Shown here: positions 35,171 to 48,500 of the stretch, one piece after another
Layout: each line of letters opens with the position of its first letter
Numbering within the stretch: position 1 is the stretch's first letter
Assembly (NCBI GenBank): GCA_013399695.1
Contig: VXAU01000760.1
Coordinates: 2,213,361-2,277,360, forward strand
Origin: Formicarius rufipectus
Lineage: Eukaryota > Chordata > Aves > Passeriformes > Formicariidae
Reading direction: 5' to 3'
Length of the DNA: 64,000 bases
Notes under the pieces: model-generated
The model's input: the letters and a program-made list of their open reading frames with translations, nothing else
What the model was told of the DNA's origin: nothing
Database searches by the model: none
Program-made: the position numbers and the translations under genes

Positions 35171-35387
35171 CTGTGCCGGCCCAGGCAGCAGCAGGGACAC
35201 ATACCTGGGCTGCGGGGTAGGACCCCAGGTGGGGGGACATGCAGAGGCTGGAGGTGGGTGTGAGCCCAAGTGTGAGGAAGACTCTGTGCACAAGGGTCAG
35301 TGTGAGCGTGTGTGCACACACACGGCCATTGCCTGTGCTCATGCCTCGATGGGAACTGGCCTTTCAACAGCTACGGCTAGCCGGTTG

Positions 35388-35407
35388 GTTTGTTTGTTTG
35401 TTTGTTT
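35388..35407. repeat. (GTTT)5 microsatellite
   Basis: Five GTTT units running into a short T tract. Confidence 0.85.
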
Positions 35408-36639
35408 TTCTTGACTTCTTTGACTAAGCCACCGTAGCACAGTTGTGGCTTTGTCATAGAGCAGGGACAATTCATGTCATCTGTGGCCTCATCATCAGGT
35501 GTGGGAGGCCCAGGAGATCCAGACCAACTACAGAAGGGTGCTCCTGGGGTGCCCTGAGGGGAGGAATGACACTCCTCCATTGTGTGCCTGAGATAGATGG
35601 AAAAACTGAAGCATGTTGGGGACAGATAAGGGGAAGGTTCCCCCCACCCCAGTACCCCCATGCCCTGGCCTGTGGTACAGAAGGGGAAAAGCCGCCCCCT
35701 CCTGCAGGGCCCTGCCTCTGCCAGGGGCTATGGCATGGGACTGGGGCAGGCTGACACTACCCCAGATGGGGATGGAGCCTGAGAGGGACTATGCATCTCT
35801 GGCACCAGTGCCAGGCACTGCTGATGATGCCCTCACAGTTTTAAGTCAATTCTCAGCACACCAAGTGCAAAAAGGGTAGCACTTGCATGCCTACATCACT
35901 AGAGTGAGTAAATACCATCATGCCATAAATCACGAAGAACGAAATGTAACACCTTGCTTCAGCTGATGCTCTGGGTTTTAGCTTGTTCCTTCTGCTTCCT
36001 TTCTATTCCAGAAAGGTTGTTTTACTTTGATTTTTAAATAAGGATACCTTTTATGCAAAAATAAATCTTTCCTGACAGTTTTGACCTTTTACAGCATAAA
36101 ATGCTAAAAAAACCCCCTAGGATGAATGTATCTTCCAAACCAATAAATGTTACCAAACTAAATTGTACTAAGAACAGTAAGGTAGAAATAATTGTAGCCA
36201 TGAACACAGACAAAAAGAGTATCCTGGCTGCATTTGCTGTAGTTGACATGATGATCTGGAAATAAAGATCTTCTTTCACCTCAGGTGGTTCTAGGAGTAA
36301 AATATAGTACCAGTTTTTGTGCTGAAACGTCAGCAGCAGTTTTATTTAGGTCCCAGATACCATCCAACATGCTCACTTTCATCATCAGACCCAGGAAGAA
36401 AGGAGCCAAACAAAATGTTGCATTAGGGCCCACGATAGCAATTGTGAAGAAGGGAAACAGAAAGGCATCTGCTGCAGTAAGCAGAAGGCAAGGTCCAGGT
36501 GCCCCCTGAGCAGCTGGGAACTGTATGGCTAAATACCACATCCTCTTCAGCAAGGCTCTGAATGCCCACAAAATACAACACTGCAGACACTGCTGCTGCT
36601 AATACATCTCAGTCCATGGAGAACACACTCAATGCGATC

Positions 36640-36672
36640 AAAACAAACAAACAAAAAAAACAATAAAAAAAC
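36640..36672. repeat. A-rich (AAAC)n tract
   Basis: AAAC units running into poly(A) with single C or T interruptions. Confidence 0.8.
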
Positions 36673-39007
36673 ACCAGAAGAAAATTACTCAATTCAGATT
36701 TTCAGGAATTTTCTTGTGCCTCTGCAGGTGTTTCCAACAGATTCTTGTTCATTCTGCCGTCAAATCCCTAACACATCTAGGAATCATCCTGCTGATCCCC
36801 ATCCATGTATCCCTCCTCTTCAGCATTAATGTGTATTTCAGACAACCCAAATTAATTGGCACATCAGGAAGATTCCATTCTCCTTAACCACTCACCTGAG
36901 ATTTAAAGCACATAAAGGCCAGCTGATACATGACTTAGGTCTCTGCTGTGGCTATTCCAGGTTCAGTGGATAAAATTTTCCAAACCCTATCTACAACTGG
37001 GATGTCAAATTTAGTCCATATCAAAAAATGTTGCCTGCCCTTTGCACTTATGATTGATTGCATCCACACAGCCCTATAAGGAGGGCCTTACTGAATGTAC
37101 TTTTTTGGTCACACTGAGTGTATGGCATTCTTTTCCTCAGAATGAGTCATGCAACAGAAAATTTGATCTGTTTTGTCATCAGAACTTCCATGGCATTTTA
37201 TGCAGGAGTAAGATCACATCACAGCATCTCTGAATTTTAGAAAATTGCATTAGAACTACCTCAGTATCAACAGCTTAAGCAAAGGAGCTCAGTGATCTTA
37301 TTTTTCTGAGTGCATTTTAACCATGTTGCATCCTTTTGTGGATCTTAGGAAGAGACCAGCTATATAGGCAATGATTTTTCTGACCAGCTTGTCAGATGCT
37401 TTACCTTATCTACACATGCATCATAATAAGATAAAAGTTAAACAGTCACTCCTGCACCTTGCTTCGAAGAGTTTTTATTTCACTTCATGTAAGAAAGAGG
37501 GCATGGGGTCTGGGGTGGGAGGGTATTTCACTGCAGCAACCAGAGACAACAGGACTCTAGCCCACTCTGTTGTGCCATACCCAGCTGGAAGAGCATCATT
37601 GCCAAAGTTAATGGAGAAAAGAAGGTCAAGCAACTTGTCTTCAGGAGGAAGTAAGGTCTGGCATGGTCATTGGTATCACTGTCCTTGTGCCCAGACCCCA
37701 GGACAGCACCAGCACCAGTGGGGTGATGAACCATGGCCAGAACCACCATTGTCCATGGACTGCAGCCTTCTGATGAGACCTGCCTCCCAGCATGCCTGCC
37801 CAGCTCTCAGGAGAGGATGGGACAATGTTCTTGTTGCTATAACCATCCCAGCAGCAATGCATAGGCCCCATATTTGTCTGGCTGCTGTAGCTCTTTTCTA
37901 AACACCAAAATAGTTTGCAGTTTGTGCACTTCAGCTCTAGCTCTCTCCTCCTCTAATTGGTGTCACCAAAGATCAGCATTGCTTAAAAATGAAGCTGGGC
38001 TGCTGTGTCAATATTGATTATTCTCCCCCCCACCCCTTCCTCTGTTTCCAGTAGCAACTAAAAATAATTTACAATTCATTACAGACATGGCATTTCCTGC
38101 AGAATAAGTGCCATTGTCACATTTATAATTCAGGCCATATCTGACTTGAATTTCTGCCTTCAGTCTGTATATAATGAGAAAGGTTTTCTTTCTTCACAGA
38201 AAGTTCATCTGCCATCACACAGATTCCTTTAAATTCTTTTAATTTTAAAACATTTCAACTCTACTTATGTCCAACATCAGACTTGTTATTTTCTGCTCAT
38301 TTTGCATGCTTGAAAGATCAGTCATATTTGTATGCAAATATTTTTGGCCTCCCTAAATTTAGTGCACAAAAATGGCTTAAATTTCATTACCAAAGCCATA
38401 AGGGAAGGGATAAATACAGCACTGTAAGGACAAGTAAGGGCTTTGTACTTTGTAACCACAGTCCTTTAAAAGCAGGGGTGTCAAGGCAAGGGTCTGCTGG
38501 CTGTAAATCACTGGGCTTTATTTCACGCTGCAATGAGATTAAGTAGGTTTAACATCAGCCTGACCAAAAGGGGTATTTCAAGAACAGGTTTTGCTAAGGA
38601 AAAACAAAACAAAAAAATTAATTCTGACTTTCACCCAACATTTACATGTTCAGGACTTCAGGCTGCCTGCTTATAAAAAAACTAACTAGGAAGAGGAGCC
38701 TTAGGCAAGGCTGGAGACATGGGTGTGTGCCTATTTCTGCAGCGTGGACACAGCAACCACCGTGCTAGTGTTGCTGTTTCAGCTCCAGCCTTTGTGCCAC
38801 CAGTGAGGTTTCCATACCCCTATGCCTGAGGCTTACCTGGTGCCCTGAGAGCCTGTGCAGGTGCCCACAGGAGGTGGTGGCAAGACATATGGCAGCTTGG
38901 CTGAGGGCACCTGGCAGGCCCTCGCTCCATGCATGCCCAGCAGCTCCCCTGACTCAGCTCCCCAGTCAGCAGCACAACCACTATGGCAGAGTTAAACTGG
39001 TGGTGCC

Positions 39008-39064
39008 CTGCAATGGGAATCACTGCTCTGCAATGGGAACCAGTGCTCTGCAGTGGGAATCACC
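39008..39064. repeat. 20-bp tandem repeat, 2.9 copies
   Basis: CTGCAATGGGAATCACTGCT at 39008-39027, a near copy at 39028-39047 and a partial third copy at 39048-39064, differing at a few positions. Confidence 0.9.
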
Positions 39065-42000
39065 ACGCCTATCACAGCTCAGCCCTCCTGTGCCAGGACT
39101 GGCACCACCCAACGCTCAGCTGTGCTGCACCTGCTTAGAGTCCTTCCCCAGGGCTTTGTCACTTCTCAAATGCCTCTTGTTTTCTCCAGTGACTTCTGGA
39201 GGAGCCCAGCCATGCTGTCTCACTGCTTCTACCTCCCTGCCCACTGAACTACACTCGATGCCTCAATCTTCAGATAATTGGGGGGCCATCCCATAGCAGA
39301 GATCCCCTGCTCACAGCAGGAGAATGGGATCTATCAGCTCGGCCAGGGCCAGAGGCACAGAGAAACCTGCACTGGAAGGAGCCACATAAGAAGTAGATGA
39401 ATCAACAGGGCAAGAGTTTACTGCTATACTTGTTCCAGTGCAGCCTCCAGTTTGAATACAATGCACAGGAATAGCAGAACACCAACAGATTAGGGAATAT
39501 ATGTCTTCTCATATAAACATCAAATTATTTTTATCTCCAGGCCTCCCACACACACATACTCACATATTTTCTTCCATGGAGTTTCAAGGCTTTTCACAAG
39601 CCTTTGACATCTGCTTACCAACATTTGGTGTAAAAATATCAGTATCTGCTCTGCACGGCTGCTCTGAGTGCTACATTTACCAGCCAGTAAAGATCAAGAG
39701 CCTCCTGGGAGCTGGCTGGATCAAACTGTCATGATTTCAGCACTGCTTTGCGTCAGATGGCAGAATTTAAAGTCAAAATACAGATAGTTTAGGGAGGAAG
39801 ACAATGTGAAACCCTGAGTCATACCCTGCTGAGGGTGAGGAGAACAGATTAATAGACAGCAAACATGAATGAAACTGAAGGGCTCATTTTAGTCATGCGG
39901 CTGCTTCTGAAACCCAAAATAGGATTTATTTTTAGTTGTTGAGCATGAAAAGAGGATTTCTTTGCACCTTGCCAAGGAGAAGTTGAGAAAAGAGTTTTAA
40001 TTAGCATGGGGCAGGCTCCCTTTCCCTTGACACTCCAAGGAGCTCAGCTGCAGGGCTTGCTGTGCTCAGGGAAGGGTTTGCTGCCCACAGGTTGCTCTAA
40101 TGATGCGTCACCCACAGGACACTGCACAGCCCAACAACTTTTTAGCATTGTTTGGATACAAGAGCCTCAGCCAACTCTTCTTTGCTAATGTTGAGTCAAA
40201 AAAGTCTGCTGATAATCAGACTGTTTCTTTGTGAGGAACTGTGCCACTCCCCACTGCTATCTGGTGGGGGAAGGAAAGAAAGCAATAATCACTTGGAAGC
40301 TGGAGAAACTGCACAGGTTCACCCAAAATCATGGGAGATTACATAACTGATACCTTCAGTATTTCAGAATAGCTGTGGCAACAACCAGCAGCAGCAGACA
40401 GCAAAACCAGTTTGCCTCTGCCTTCCCTGTGTGTGCCTTTTGCCTGTGTCCAGCTCCTCAGCTGGTGTGAGGGTCCAACCTGGGGTATTTGGGGTATTTT
40501 GGTAAGCCAGAATTGTCCTTTAGTGATGTTTTTACATGAGAGAATACGAAGGTTTTACAAGGGAGAGAAAAAAGTTGGCACAACAGTGATCTGTATGCAC
40601 ATTTATGTGAGTTTTCATTTTAAATAAACAGAGAGAAGTGCTTTCACAGCTGTGCATAAGACTAGTTCCATTATTTAGTCCTCTGCTAAATCATTCAGCA
40701 GTTCTGCTCTGCAGAAACTTCATGATCTTGGGGCTAAGCCATTTCTATCCCTTACTTACATTAAAGCCTCATTAGTTTTCACATTAATCACTTATAAACA
40801 TGAAGAAGCTCAGTGATTTTGGATCACCCTGTCCCCAGCAGAAAAAATTTTCATTTTGTTATCTGCAGCCTTGTCAGATAACATGGGTTAGCAATGCTGG
40901 CATTACTGAATGGGAGCAAATGTTCCTCCATTTCCAAGGCATTATGGCAACAGGTGTTTTAGCAGTGCAGCACGTGAGAAATTTTGTGATAAAGCTGGGA
41001 GGGCAAAAAGCCATGCCCTGTTTCTGTGGCATCATCACAATTTTCTCTTTGCATTGCCCCTGTTACTGTCATTAGTTTCACTGGTATCATTACAGCCTTT
41101 TTTGTGCCCATAGGTTTGTCCTTTGCTTAGTTTGCATATGCACACTTTTCAACCCTATTGTAATTCATACAGGTCTGGGTCAAAATCAAATCTACTATTT
41201 GGTCAAGAATGTGACAAAAATAGAAAAATAGAGACTCAGTGCAAGGCATAGCACATAGACAGGGTCATAGAATTTCCTCTTGGAGACCACTTCCATAAAA
41301 ATAAAGCAAACTATTTGATTTGGTAGCTCAGGCGGACAAGGAAGAACCACTTCAAGTCATGCCCTTTTTAGAAAATGTATACTAAACTAAAAGTTTATTC
41401 AACATAATAATGAGTGATTGCATCAAAAAGAGAGCACAAATTCATATCACCCCATGTGGTTATAGCTATTTGCATTTGTCACATCAATATCAAAGCAGAA
41501 ATCTTGTAGTTTTAGGGATGAACTGTACTGATTTTGAGTTTCAGGATATAAAGTCAAAGAGAGTTGGCTGGATTCAATGGCAGCTTCACCAGTTTAGTGG
41601 TTGTAGGATCAAGGCAAGTCCAGAACCTTGTTGCAAAAAGCAGAAGCAATGCAGGTTAATAATTTACCCCCCACCCTTACACCCACCTCTCTGCAGGCTG
41701 CAGTCAGGTGTGAGAGCAGAACCAGCACAGCCCATGGACCTGCTGACAGAGGCACTCTTGTGTGATGAGGGTTTAGTGCCATTGCCCAGTATGCAGGAGG
41801 CATGTTCTGAGCAGCAGCAGACAGAGAAATGAAGCAATGTGGTCTGGGAGCTGCTCACTTCCATAATGTACAGGTACACACGGAAAGCCACTGCCCTCTG
41901 TCCAGTAGGAGCCAGAGGGTGGGTACAGCTGGGTACATGGCACAACATGGCATCCATCAACTGGAAAGATTAAGAGCTCTGTTAACATCTAAAATTTGCT

Positions 42001-44243
42001 TTTCCTTATGAGTCAGTTGTGAAAAGGTCTCTTGGGGCAAGAAAAAAGAGGTAGGCATGCTGCTCCTTTTTCTACCAAAAGTCAAAATACAAGCAGTGAT
42101 ATTGTTTCCCCAAACAGGCTCCAATCTATTGGATAACAACTAATACTTCCACAAGCCAGGAAGAAGATTTGCTTGGAAGTCTAAACTGCTTTAGATAGCA
42201 GTCTTGCATCTCTCAGCTATCAGAGCCTTGACTGGCAAGTAAAATCCATATAATCATTAGAAAATGCTGTGATTTTTCCCTAAGGCAAATATTTTCTGTG
42301 TGACACACCTTACTGGTAAGTGTCTGAGATGGGCCCTTCCCAGCCCTGAGGCTCCTGCTTGGCTGGATACATTTTCCACCAGACTTGCAGCAGGTGACTT
42401 TATTTTGAAGCAGTCCTGCTACTGTGCTGGAAACCATCTCCTGGGGCCCATCCTGCCAGCAGTGGGGCTGCACACACTGGAAAGCACAGCCCAGGAGCCA
42501 CTCACCAGTGCAACCTGCACTCCCCATGGACTCAGTGACCATCTTCCAAAAACTGCCAGGTAACCTGTCATCTCTATCTATTGTATTTGGCAAGATGCTG
42601 CATTTCATAGAAGTGTTCTGCTCTCCCAAAATAAATTGTTTGAAATTCAAGGCAAAAGCAATTCATTGCAGCTGTCTAAAATCAGGTCGCAAAGCCCTGT
42701 GATGAATTACTGTCAGCCTCAGCAAGAGCATGGTTTGCATACACTCCTGCACAGACACGGGGTCACAGGGAGCTGCTGGGTAGCTGTGGTTTTCCACTAG
42801 TGTATCTCAAGATCAACCCAAAGGCCAGATATCATCTCTGGCATTGGAGAACTTGTCTGAAGAATGAAATGGATTACCCGTCCATGCAGGGAGGTTTTCA
42901 CCATCTGCTGCAGATGCAATATTGATGAGGTTCTCAATTCTACCTGTTTCATGATATTATTATATGAAAAAGCAACAAACAAAACCAAACACAGCCCTTC
43001 TCTTCAGGGTTGCTGATGCTTGCTTTTGCATGCCCACTATGTTGTTGAGATGGCATCTTCTCAGCTACTCCTGATGTGCTGCTGCCTGTTGCAGCAGGTG
43101 TACATCACATCACGCTCCCTGTTTCATGACGCTGCTGCTTGGTGCCCCTCTGACCATGGCTGCAGCAGTAGCTGTTTGTAAAGCCCCTGCTGACTGCTTC
43201 TCACCCTGGTGCAGGAAGGCCCCTTTTTTTATTTCTCATCCCCTGTTCTGCAAGGACCTGACAGTGCCTGGTGCATATGGACCTGTGCAGAAGCAGTCCT
43301 CCCTGAGTTCCCAAGAAGGACATCAGTACCATCATGTATTTTTTGAAGAACAGAGGTATTCTGCACAGGATAGGAAGAGGTACAAAGGAAGAACTGTAAC
43401 CTGTGAGGGGACACAGCAGAAGTTGGTAAGTGGAGAAAGCAGCCAGCTGCCAGGGATGCAGCTGCAGTACGTGAGCCAGCACAGTGTGGAGACGTACACA
43501 CCTCTGGAAACCATGGACAGAGCCTAAAAGCTAGAAAGACCAGATGGCGCAGGAGCTGAGGCAAGAGTACTGAGTCTCTCTTTGAGGGTCTGTGCCAAGG
43601 AAGTGGGACCAAAGGGTAATTAGGTTTATGAACAGCGATATTAAATGTATGAAATGAGGATTAGCATAGAAATTTTAGGAAAAATTAGTTGAAGAGAGAA
43701 GTATAACAGAGCAAATCCCAGCGCAGTTAACCTGCAGGGAAGCAGAAATACAGAACCTGCTTCCGAAAGTAAATTCATACAAAAGTCCAGTTATGTTTCC
43801 TGATTTTTACCCACCAAATAGATACATGAATTAAAGCCATTTATTTGCTTTTAAAAAGCAATAAAACCATGGGATTCAAAGTATATGCTTCAGTTGTAAT
43901 TGGACCAAATACATTTGGAATATGCACAAAATCAAAAATATATTTAAGTGCTTTGAGCAGCAGTCAGTGTTTGCTGAATGAGAGCCCTTAACCATGACTC
44001 TTAATTACTATTGACAAAATTCTTAATCCCAAATGTAGGTTTTTGCTTCTCACAGCTGCCTAGACAGCCAGGGCTCTGATACCACCTATCCACAGCAGCA
44101 CCCAGACAGCATTAACTTGGAAACCAAACAGAACTCTGTGCCAATGGTGTCAGACAAACCCAAACCAAGACTCCTTTTGTAATCATTACAACAAAGTCCA
44201 ACCAGTTCTTTTAAGAAACAATGACACTTTAGGAAAGAGATTA

Positions 44244-44269
44244 AAAACAAACAAACAAACAAACAAACC
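44244..44269. repeat. (AAAC)6 microsatellite
   Basis: About six uninterrupted AAAC units followed by degraded A/C-rich sequence to about 44290. Confidence 0.9.
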
Positions 44270-45501
44270 AAAACAAAAACAAGCAAAAACTGATTTTCAG
44301 GCAAACAGATCATAAAACAAGCCTGTCAATTTGATTGCTGTGTTAATCATTGAAAGCAACCTCTGCAAAGGTGCCTACAATCTACTAAGTGTGGTATCTT
44401 CCCACAGCTATATTGCCTGCTAGCTGAAGATTACTCTGACCTATGGAGTAGCTGTTGAATTTTACTTTGCATTGTGCTGATGTAAGTCCTAAATTCATAA
44501 AACGACATGAATTTTAATAATGCTGAGCAAGTTTTGCCTGACGTATCAGCTGCATTAGCTTAAAAAAGATGGATCACCAAATACCACAGTATATAACCAC
44601 ATGTGCAGAAAATTATACACACTCCAAAGGGATTCTTTTATCAGGTTTTTTAGGCAGAAAATCACAGCAAAGCAAAGCAGCTATGTTGTTTTCTAAGTCC
44701 TGAATCCTTACATAATGGAGACAAAGATTCTGAGATGACCCTGTGCCTCAATGAGGTTTCTAAGTATTTCTAGTGCTGCAAATCATTCCTCTCCAAAACT
44801 TATTTTCAAGTGTCCTGAGAATGTAGAGCTGTCTTGCAAAGTAGTTGCCATTCCTACACATTCCTTTCTGTGTTATTTAGAGGCTATCAAGATACTTTAA
44901 AATAATCTGGAACAGCTGTGGTATAAAAACAAATCTAACTGTAAAATAGCATCCTAGAAAGAACAAGGAGTCCTTGTTTTGTTTGATGATAGTGAGTATA
45001 TCCATTCTTTTGTACAGAGAAGGTAGACATGACTGTAATTAAGAGCAAGTGTACCACTTGCAGGGAATAGGAGTGGAGGATAGTTAAATTAACATTTCAC
45101 AGACCACTTCAATGCTGACACATCCTAACATATCTTTTTCTGCAGTCTTGACTCTCCTTCATCATGTTTCTGATAATTCTCTACTGTGTCAAACATAATG
45201 AAACCCTGGCTGGGACCAGCAGAATCTGCTGTGAGTAGTTTATACTCCAGTAGAGCTGTTTGTGCAAAGATTAAGTCATTATATTACATACATATAGCAT
45301 CTTGCAGCTGCATTTTCTTCCAGTCTAACTTACTTCAGATTAAACAATAGAACCTATATATGTAAATAGAAATCTGTCCCTCTGTTTCTTTATTCCTGTT
45401 GTGCAGCACTTAACAGCATCCTACTACAATATGGTGCAATTCTTCCTACAGGACAACTCGTAGAGTGGAAAAGAGAGTGGCTTCCATTGCAGTTTTCTTA
45501 C

Positions 45502-45577
45502 CGAGCTTTCCATGACCTTCCTGCAGACTTTCTTGTAGCAGTCCAGGGCATCAGTCAAAGCCTTGGCGGCCTCGTTG
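45502..45577 (-). other. coding-like 76-nt block with splice donor, gene unknown
   Basis: Read on the minus strand this block gives 25 codons (NEAAKALTDALDCYKK, then VCRKVMESS) ending exactly at a consensus donor TCG|GTAAGA (45502/45501). Third codon positions are about 80% G or C and it has several CpGs, unlike the AT-rich, CpG-poor surroundings. An AG at 45579-45578 could be the acceptor, but its pyrimidine tract is poor. In-frame stops lie upstream of the AG and in the following intron-like sequence. The peptide is amphipathic and faintly like a TPR helix; I do not recognise the gene. It could be an internal exon of an unannotated minus-strand gene, a decayed exon or a retrocopy fragment. 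Confidence 0.35.
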
Positions 45578-48500
45578 CTAACAGTAGCCCCATGATTATG
45601 CAATTAATGTTATAAAAACAAAAGTTCTGTAGGATATTTGCCAGTATATGTTACCTAGAGGCATTTTGAACAGCTACATTGACAGAAAAGTCATATCACA
45701 GAGACAAGAATGTTTCCTTGACCAGTTGTTTGCTATTCTCTCGTACAACCCTGAAATATTTTTAAGTGATTTGGTAACTCAAGAAAGGGAAAAATAACTT
45801 AAAAAGAAAAGATCAGAATACAAGATTTTGCAGTTTATGCAGTCAGCTGACATTCATGACCTCTTGTACCACTTAAAATCTAAAGGTGCACAAGGCAGAG
45901 GCAGAAAGGCAGATAACTTCCAAGACTGCTGAGTGAAATAGAAGTTTCTAAACGTACAGCATACACTTTTCCACTGACATACTGGCAGCAGAGCATTAGT
46001 CAGACAGCCAGAGAGCTTTCATCTAATGTAGGAATATTAGCATGCAGTGCCTGACTACATTTTCATTTGAAGCTGAGCAAGGCAGGCTCATTCTCTCCAG
46101 CAAGTCAGACTGATGCATTCTCCCAAGAATCATGCCTTACAGAAAAATAATCATGAAATATTAATCATTTACTATTTAGAGCTACAACTGTCACAAATGA
46201 TGTAGCCCTCTCATGTACAACCTCTTGCTGAAAAACTGCATAAGGAACACAGCAAATGTCAACTGCTTCCTGGGAAGAGACCAAGCAAGGTCTGTGTGAG
46301 CAGGAGCAGGGATAGTGCCAGCCACTGGCATGGATTGGCTCAACCAACCTGTGGCCAAACTCAAACCAGAACATCCACTGCCCACTGCCACACCGCTTGT
46401 CAGTTCAACCCTGTCTTCCCGCACTGGCCTGTCACGTACTTGTAGCCAAGCAAGTGCTGCCAAAATGTTCCCACAAACCTTTGTCTGAAGCCAGGCAAGG
46501 GAGTGCCCTGCATATCAAACAACACCCCCATTCCTTGCTGGCAATAAACATGGTACAAGAACACAAGGAAAGCACAGAGAATCTGTTTGCATGAGGGTTA
46601 TGCTCGCAGCATGCATATAGCTCTCTTGAAAGATCATCTTGGAAGCTCCATGTGAGTTTGGAAGCTGTTCATTCAGGGATCAGACTCAATGCCCCGTGAC
46701 TCGCAAGGACTGTCATTCAGCTGAAACAGCAAATAATGAGAAAAAATGTCTCTGAATAGCTGATAGGCAATACAGAGCATGAAACCCATTTGCATGAAAC
46801 AGTCATTGTCATTTCACACACGCAGATCTCTGGCAGTCAAAACCTCACAGTAGATCATTCGGGGACTGAGGGAAAGAAATTAAATCAGTTGTTCGCTACA
46901 AATAACTCATCCAGTTGTATCTGACATGACACTGCCTCGTTACTGAATATTGTCAATGCTCCAAGCTGTGACCTGTAGTCAGGATCTCAGGGCATCAAAC
47001 TCTGTGTGACATCTGAAGATACATGCTTGGCTATTACATGCTGCTGCAAATGGGCCAGGAAGATCAAATTGTTCACATGGGTCAGGGGGGAAAATCACTC
47101 CCAAAGTAAAGGTGATGTTTATCAGACAGAATTAAGTGATCCAGACCACAAGACATGCACTGACTGTCTGTAACTGCAACACTTTCAGGTTTGATGGTAA
47201 TTTTTGTCTATTATCAAATACACTTTCAGTCAAATATTTCATGGGCATCTTCTGATCTTTCTCAATGACAGTTGTATCTTTTATCTGAAATACAGTCTCT
47301 TTCTTACAGTATAACATTTCTTATATGTGCATTCTCCTAAAATTATATCATTCTGTAGCATTTTCTCCCTCTTTATACTATGGCAATTAGTTTTTAGACA
47401 GAATAAAAACATTCAACTATTACCCCTGTTACCAGGAACTTCTCAAAGCCATTTTAATGGAGCTGGCTTCAGTATCCATAAAAAGGTACTTAACTTTCAG
47501 TTCCAGTAATGGTTGCAAAACACTATCTTCAGTCATTGCACCGTGATACCATCCAAGCTGGGCTAGAGAACATTGAAATACTTGCTAGATAACTAGCTCT
47601 ATAATGTTTGAAGGCAAACCACAATGCCGTCCCTCAACACTCACACACATTCCAGCCAAGGGATTCAGACTGGATGGAGGTGATTACTGCTTGTACTCAA
47701 ATACCTACAGCCATCCTTCTCTATTATCTCCATCTCAGTGCAAAGAAATGCTGCTATGAGCTGCTTTTGCTCAGTGTCTGCTAATACTTGGCAGGCTATG
47801 AGAGGAAGAGCTGAGACAGAAAGCAGGTCCTCTTTTGTAACACAAACTACAACAATATGTTTTCCCAATCACTGAAAATAAAACAGATGATGATGTTTTC
47901 TAGACACAATGATGGATTTCTGTTTCCAAAGAGAGGTTCTGATGGAGTTCCAGGTTCTGCTCCTCCTTTTGCTGGCTGTGAGATGTGGTAGCCAGGGGCT
48001 GTGTACCACACTGGCTGCAGAGCCTGCCCAGGCACCCCAACATCTCCCTAACAGGGTGGAAAAGAGGGCACTCAGTCACTGCTGCAGTACTGTGTCTGAC
48101 ACCACATCCACTCAAAGACCAGAATTAATTGCATTTTGCTTGGGCATGGAGCTTGTTCTTAGCACAGAGAGCCATGCTTTTGGCATGAGAGATGTTTAAT
48201 ACCCAAGTCCAAATAGCAAGTTGGAGAGCAAGGCTGCCCATGTGGGTCAGCAGGGCAACCAAGAGCATGTCTTCCCTCATCTGCCATGGATTTCGTGCAG
48301 GAACTTCAGCAGTTTCTGTAGTCCCTCTGTTCCCAGTTTCTTTCTCTGCAGAATGAAAAGGTTTCCCTGACTATCACAAAATTTAGCAGTCAGGCCCTTT
48401 ATTATAAAAAAATCAAATTTTTCAGTGGGGTAGGAAGGAGAACAACTCACAGAGGTAGAAAACTTCTCAAAATAAACCCCAAGATATAACAGCCCCTTGT

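Larger units (their letters stand above)
35410..45501. other. gene-poor flank upstream of SCG2, proximal part
   Basis: No gene is recognised. The longest open frame (37371-37901, plus, 176 codons) has no recognisable domain. Simple repeats are listed separately. Single AP-1 heptamers occur at 37143, 38950, 39815 and 42009. Confidence 0.55.

Noticed and set aside
34584..35342. 252-codon minus-strand open frame across the SCG2 promoter and exon 1
   Set aside because: It is stop-poor because it crosses the CpG island, the polypurine tract and the minisatellite. Its composition simply mirrors those repeats, and it overlaps the promoter and exon 1 of SCG2 without any recognisable domain.
36034..36571. 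Two adjoining minus-strand frames with hydrophobic stretches resembling membrane segments
   Set aside because: They are split by a stop, the hydrophobicity follows from T-rich codons, and no known transporter or receptor motif is visible.
37371..37901. 176-codon plus-strand open frame
   Set aside because: No family resemblance, no supporting promoter or splice signals seen, and the opposite strand is also partly open. Chance is the simplest reading.
43126..43527. 133-codon plus-strand open frame
   Set aside because: Frames on the opposite strand are equally open and nothing in the protein is recognisable.
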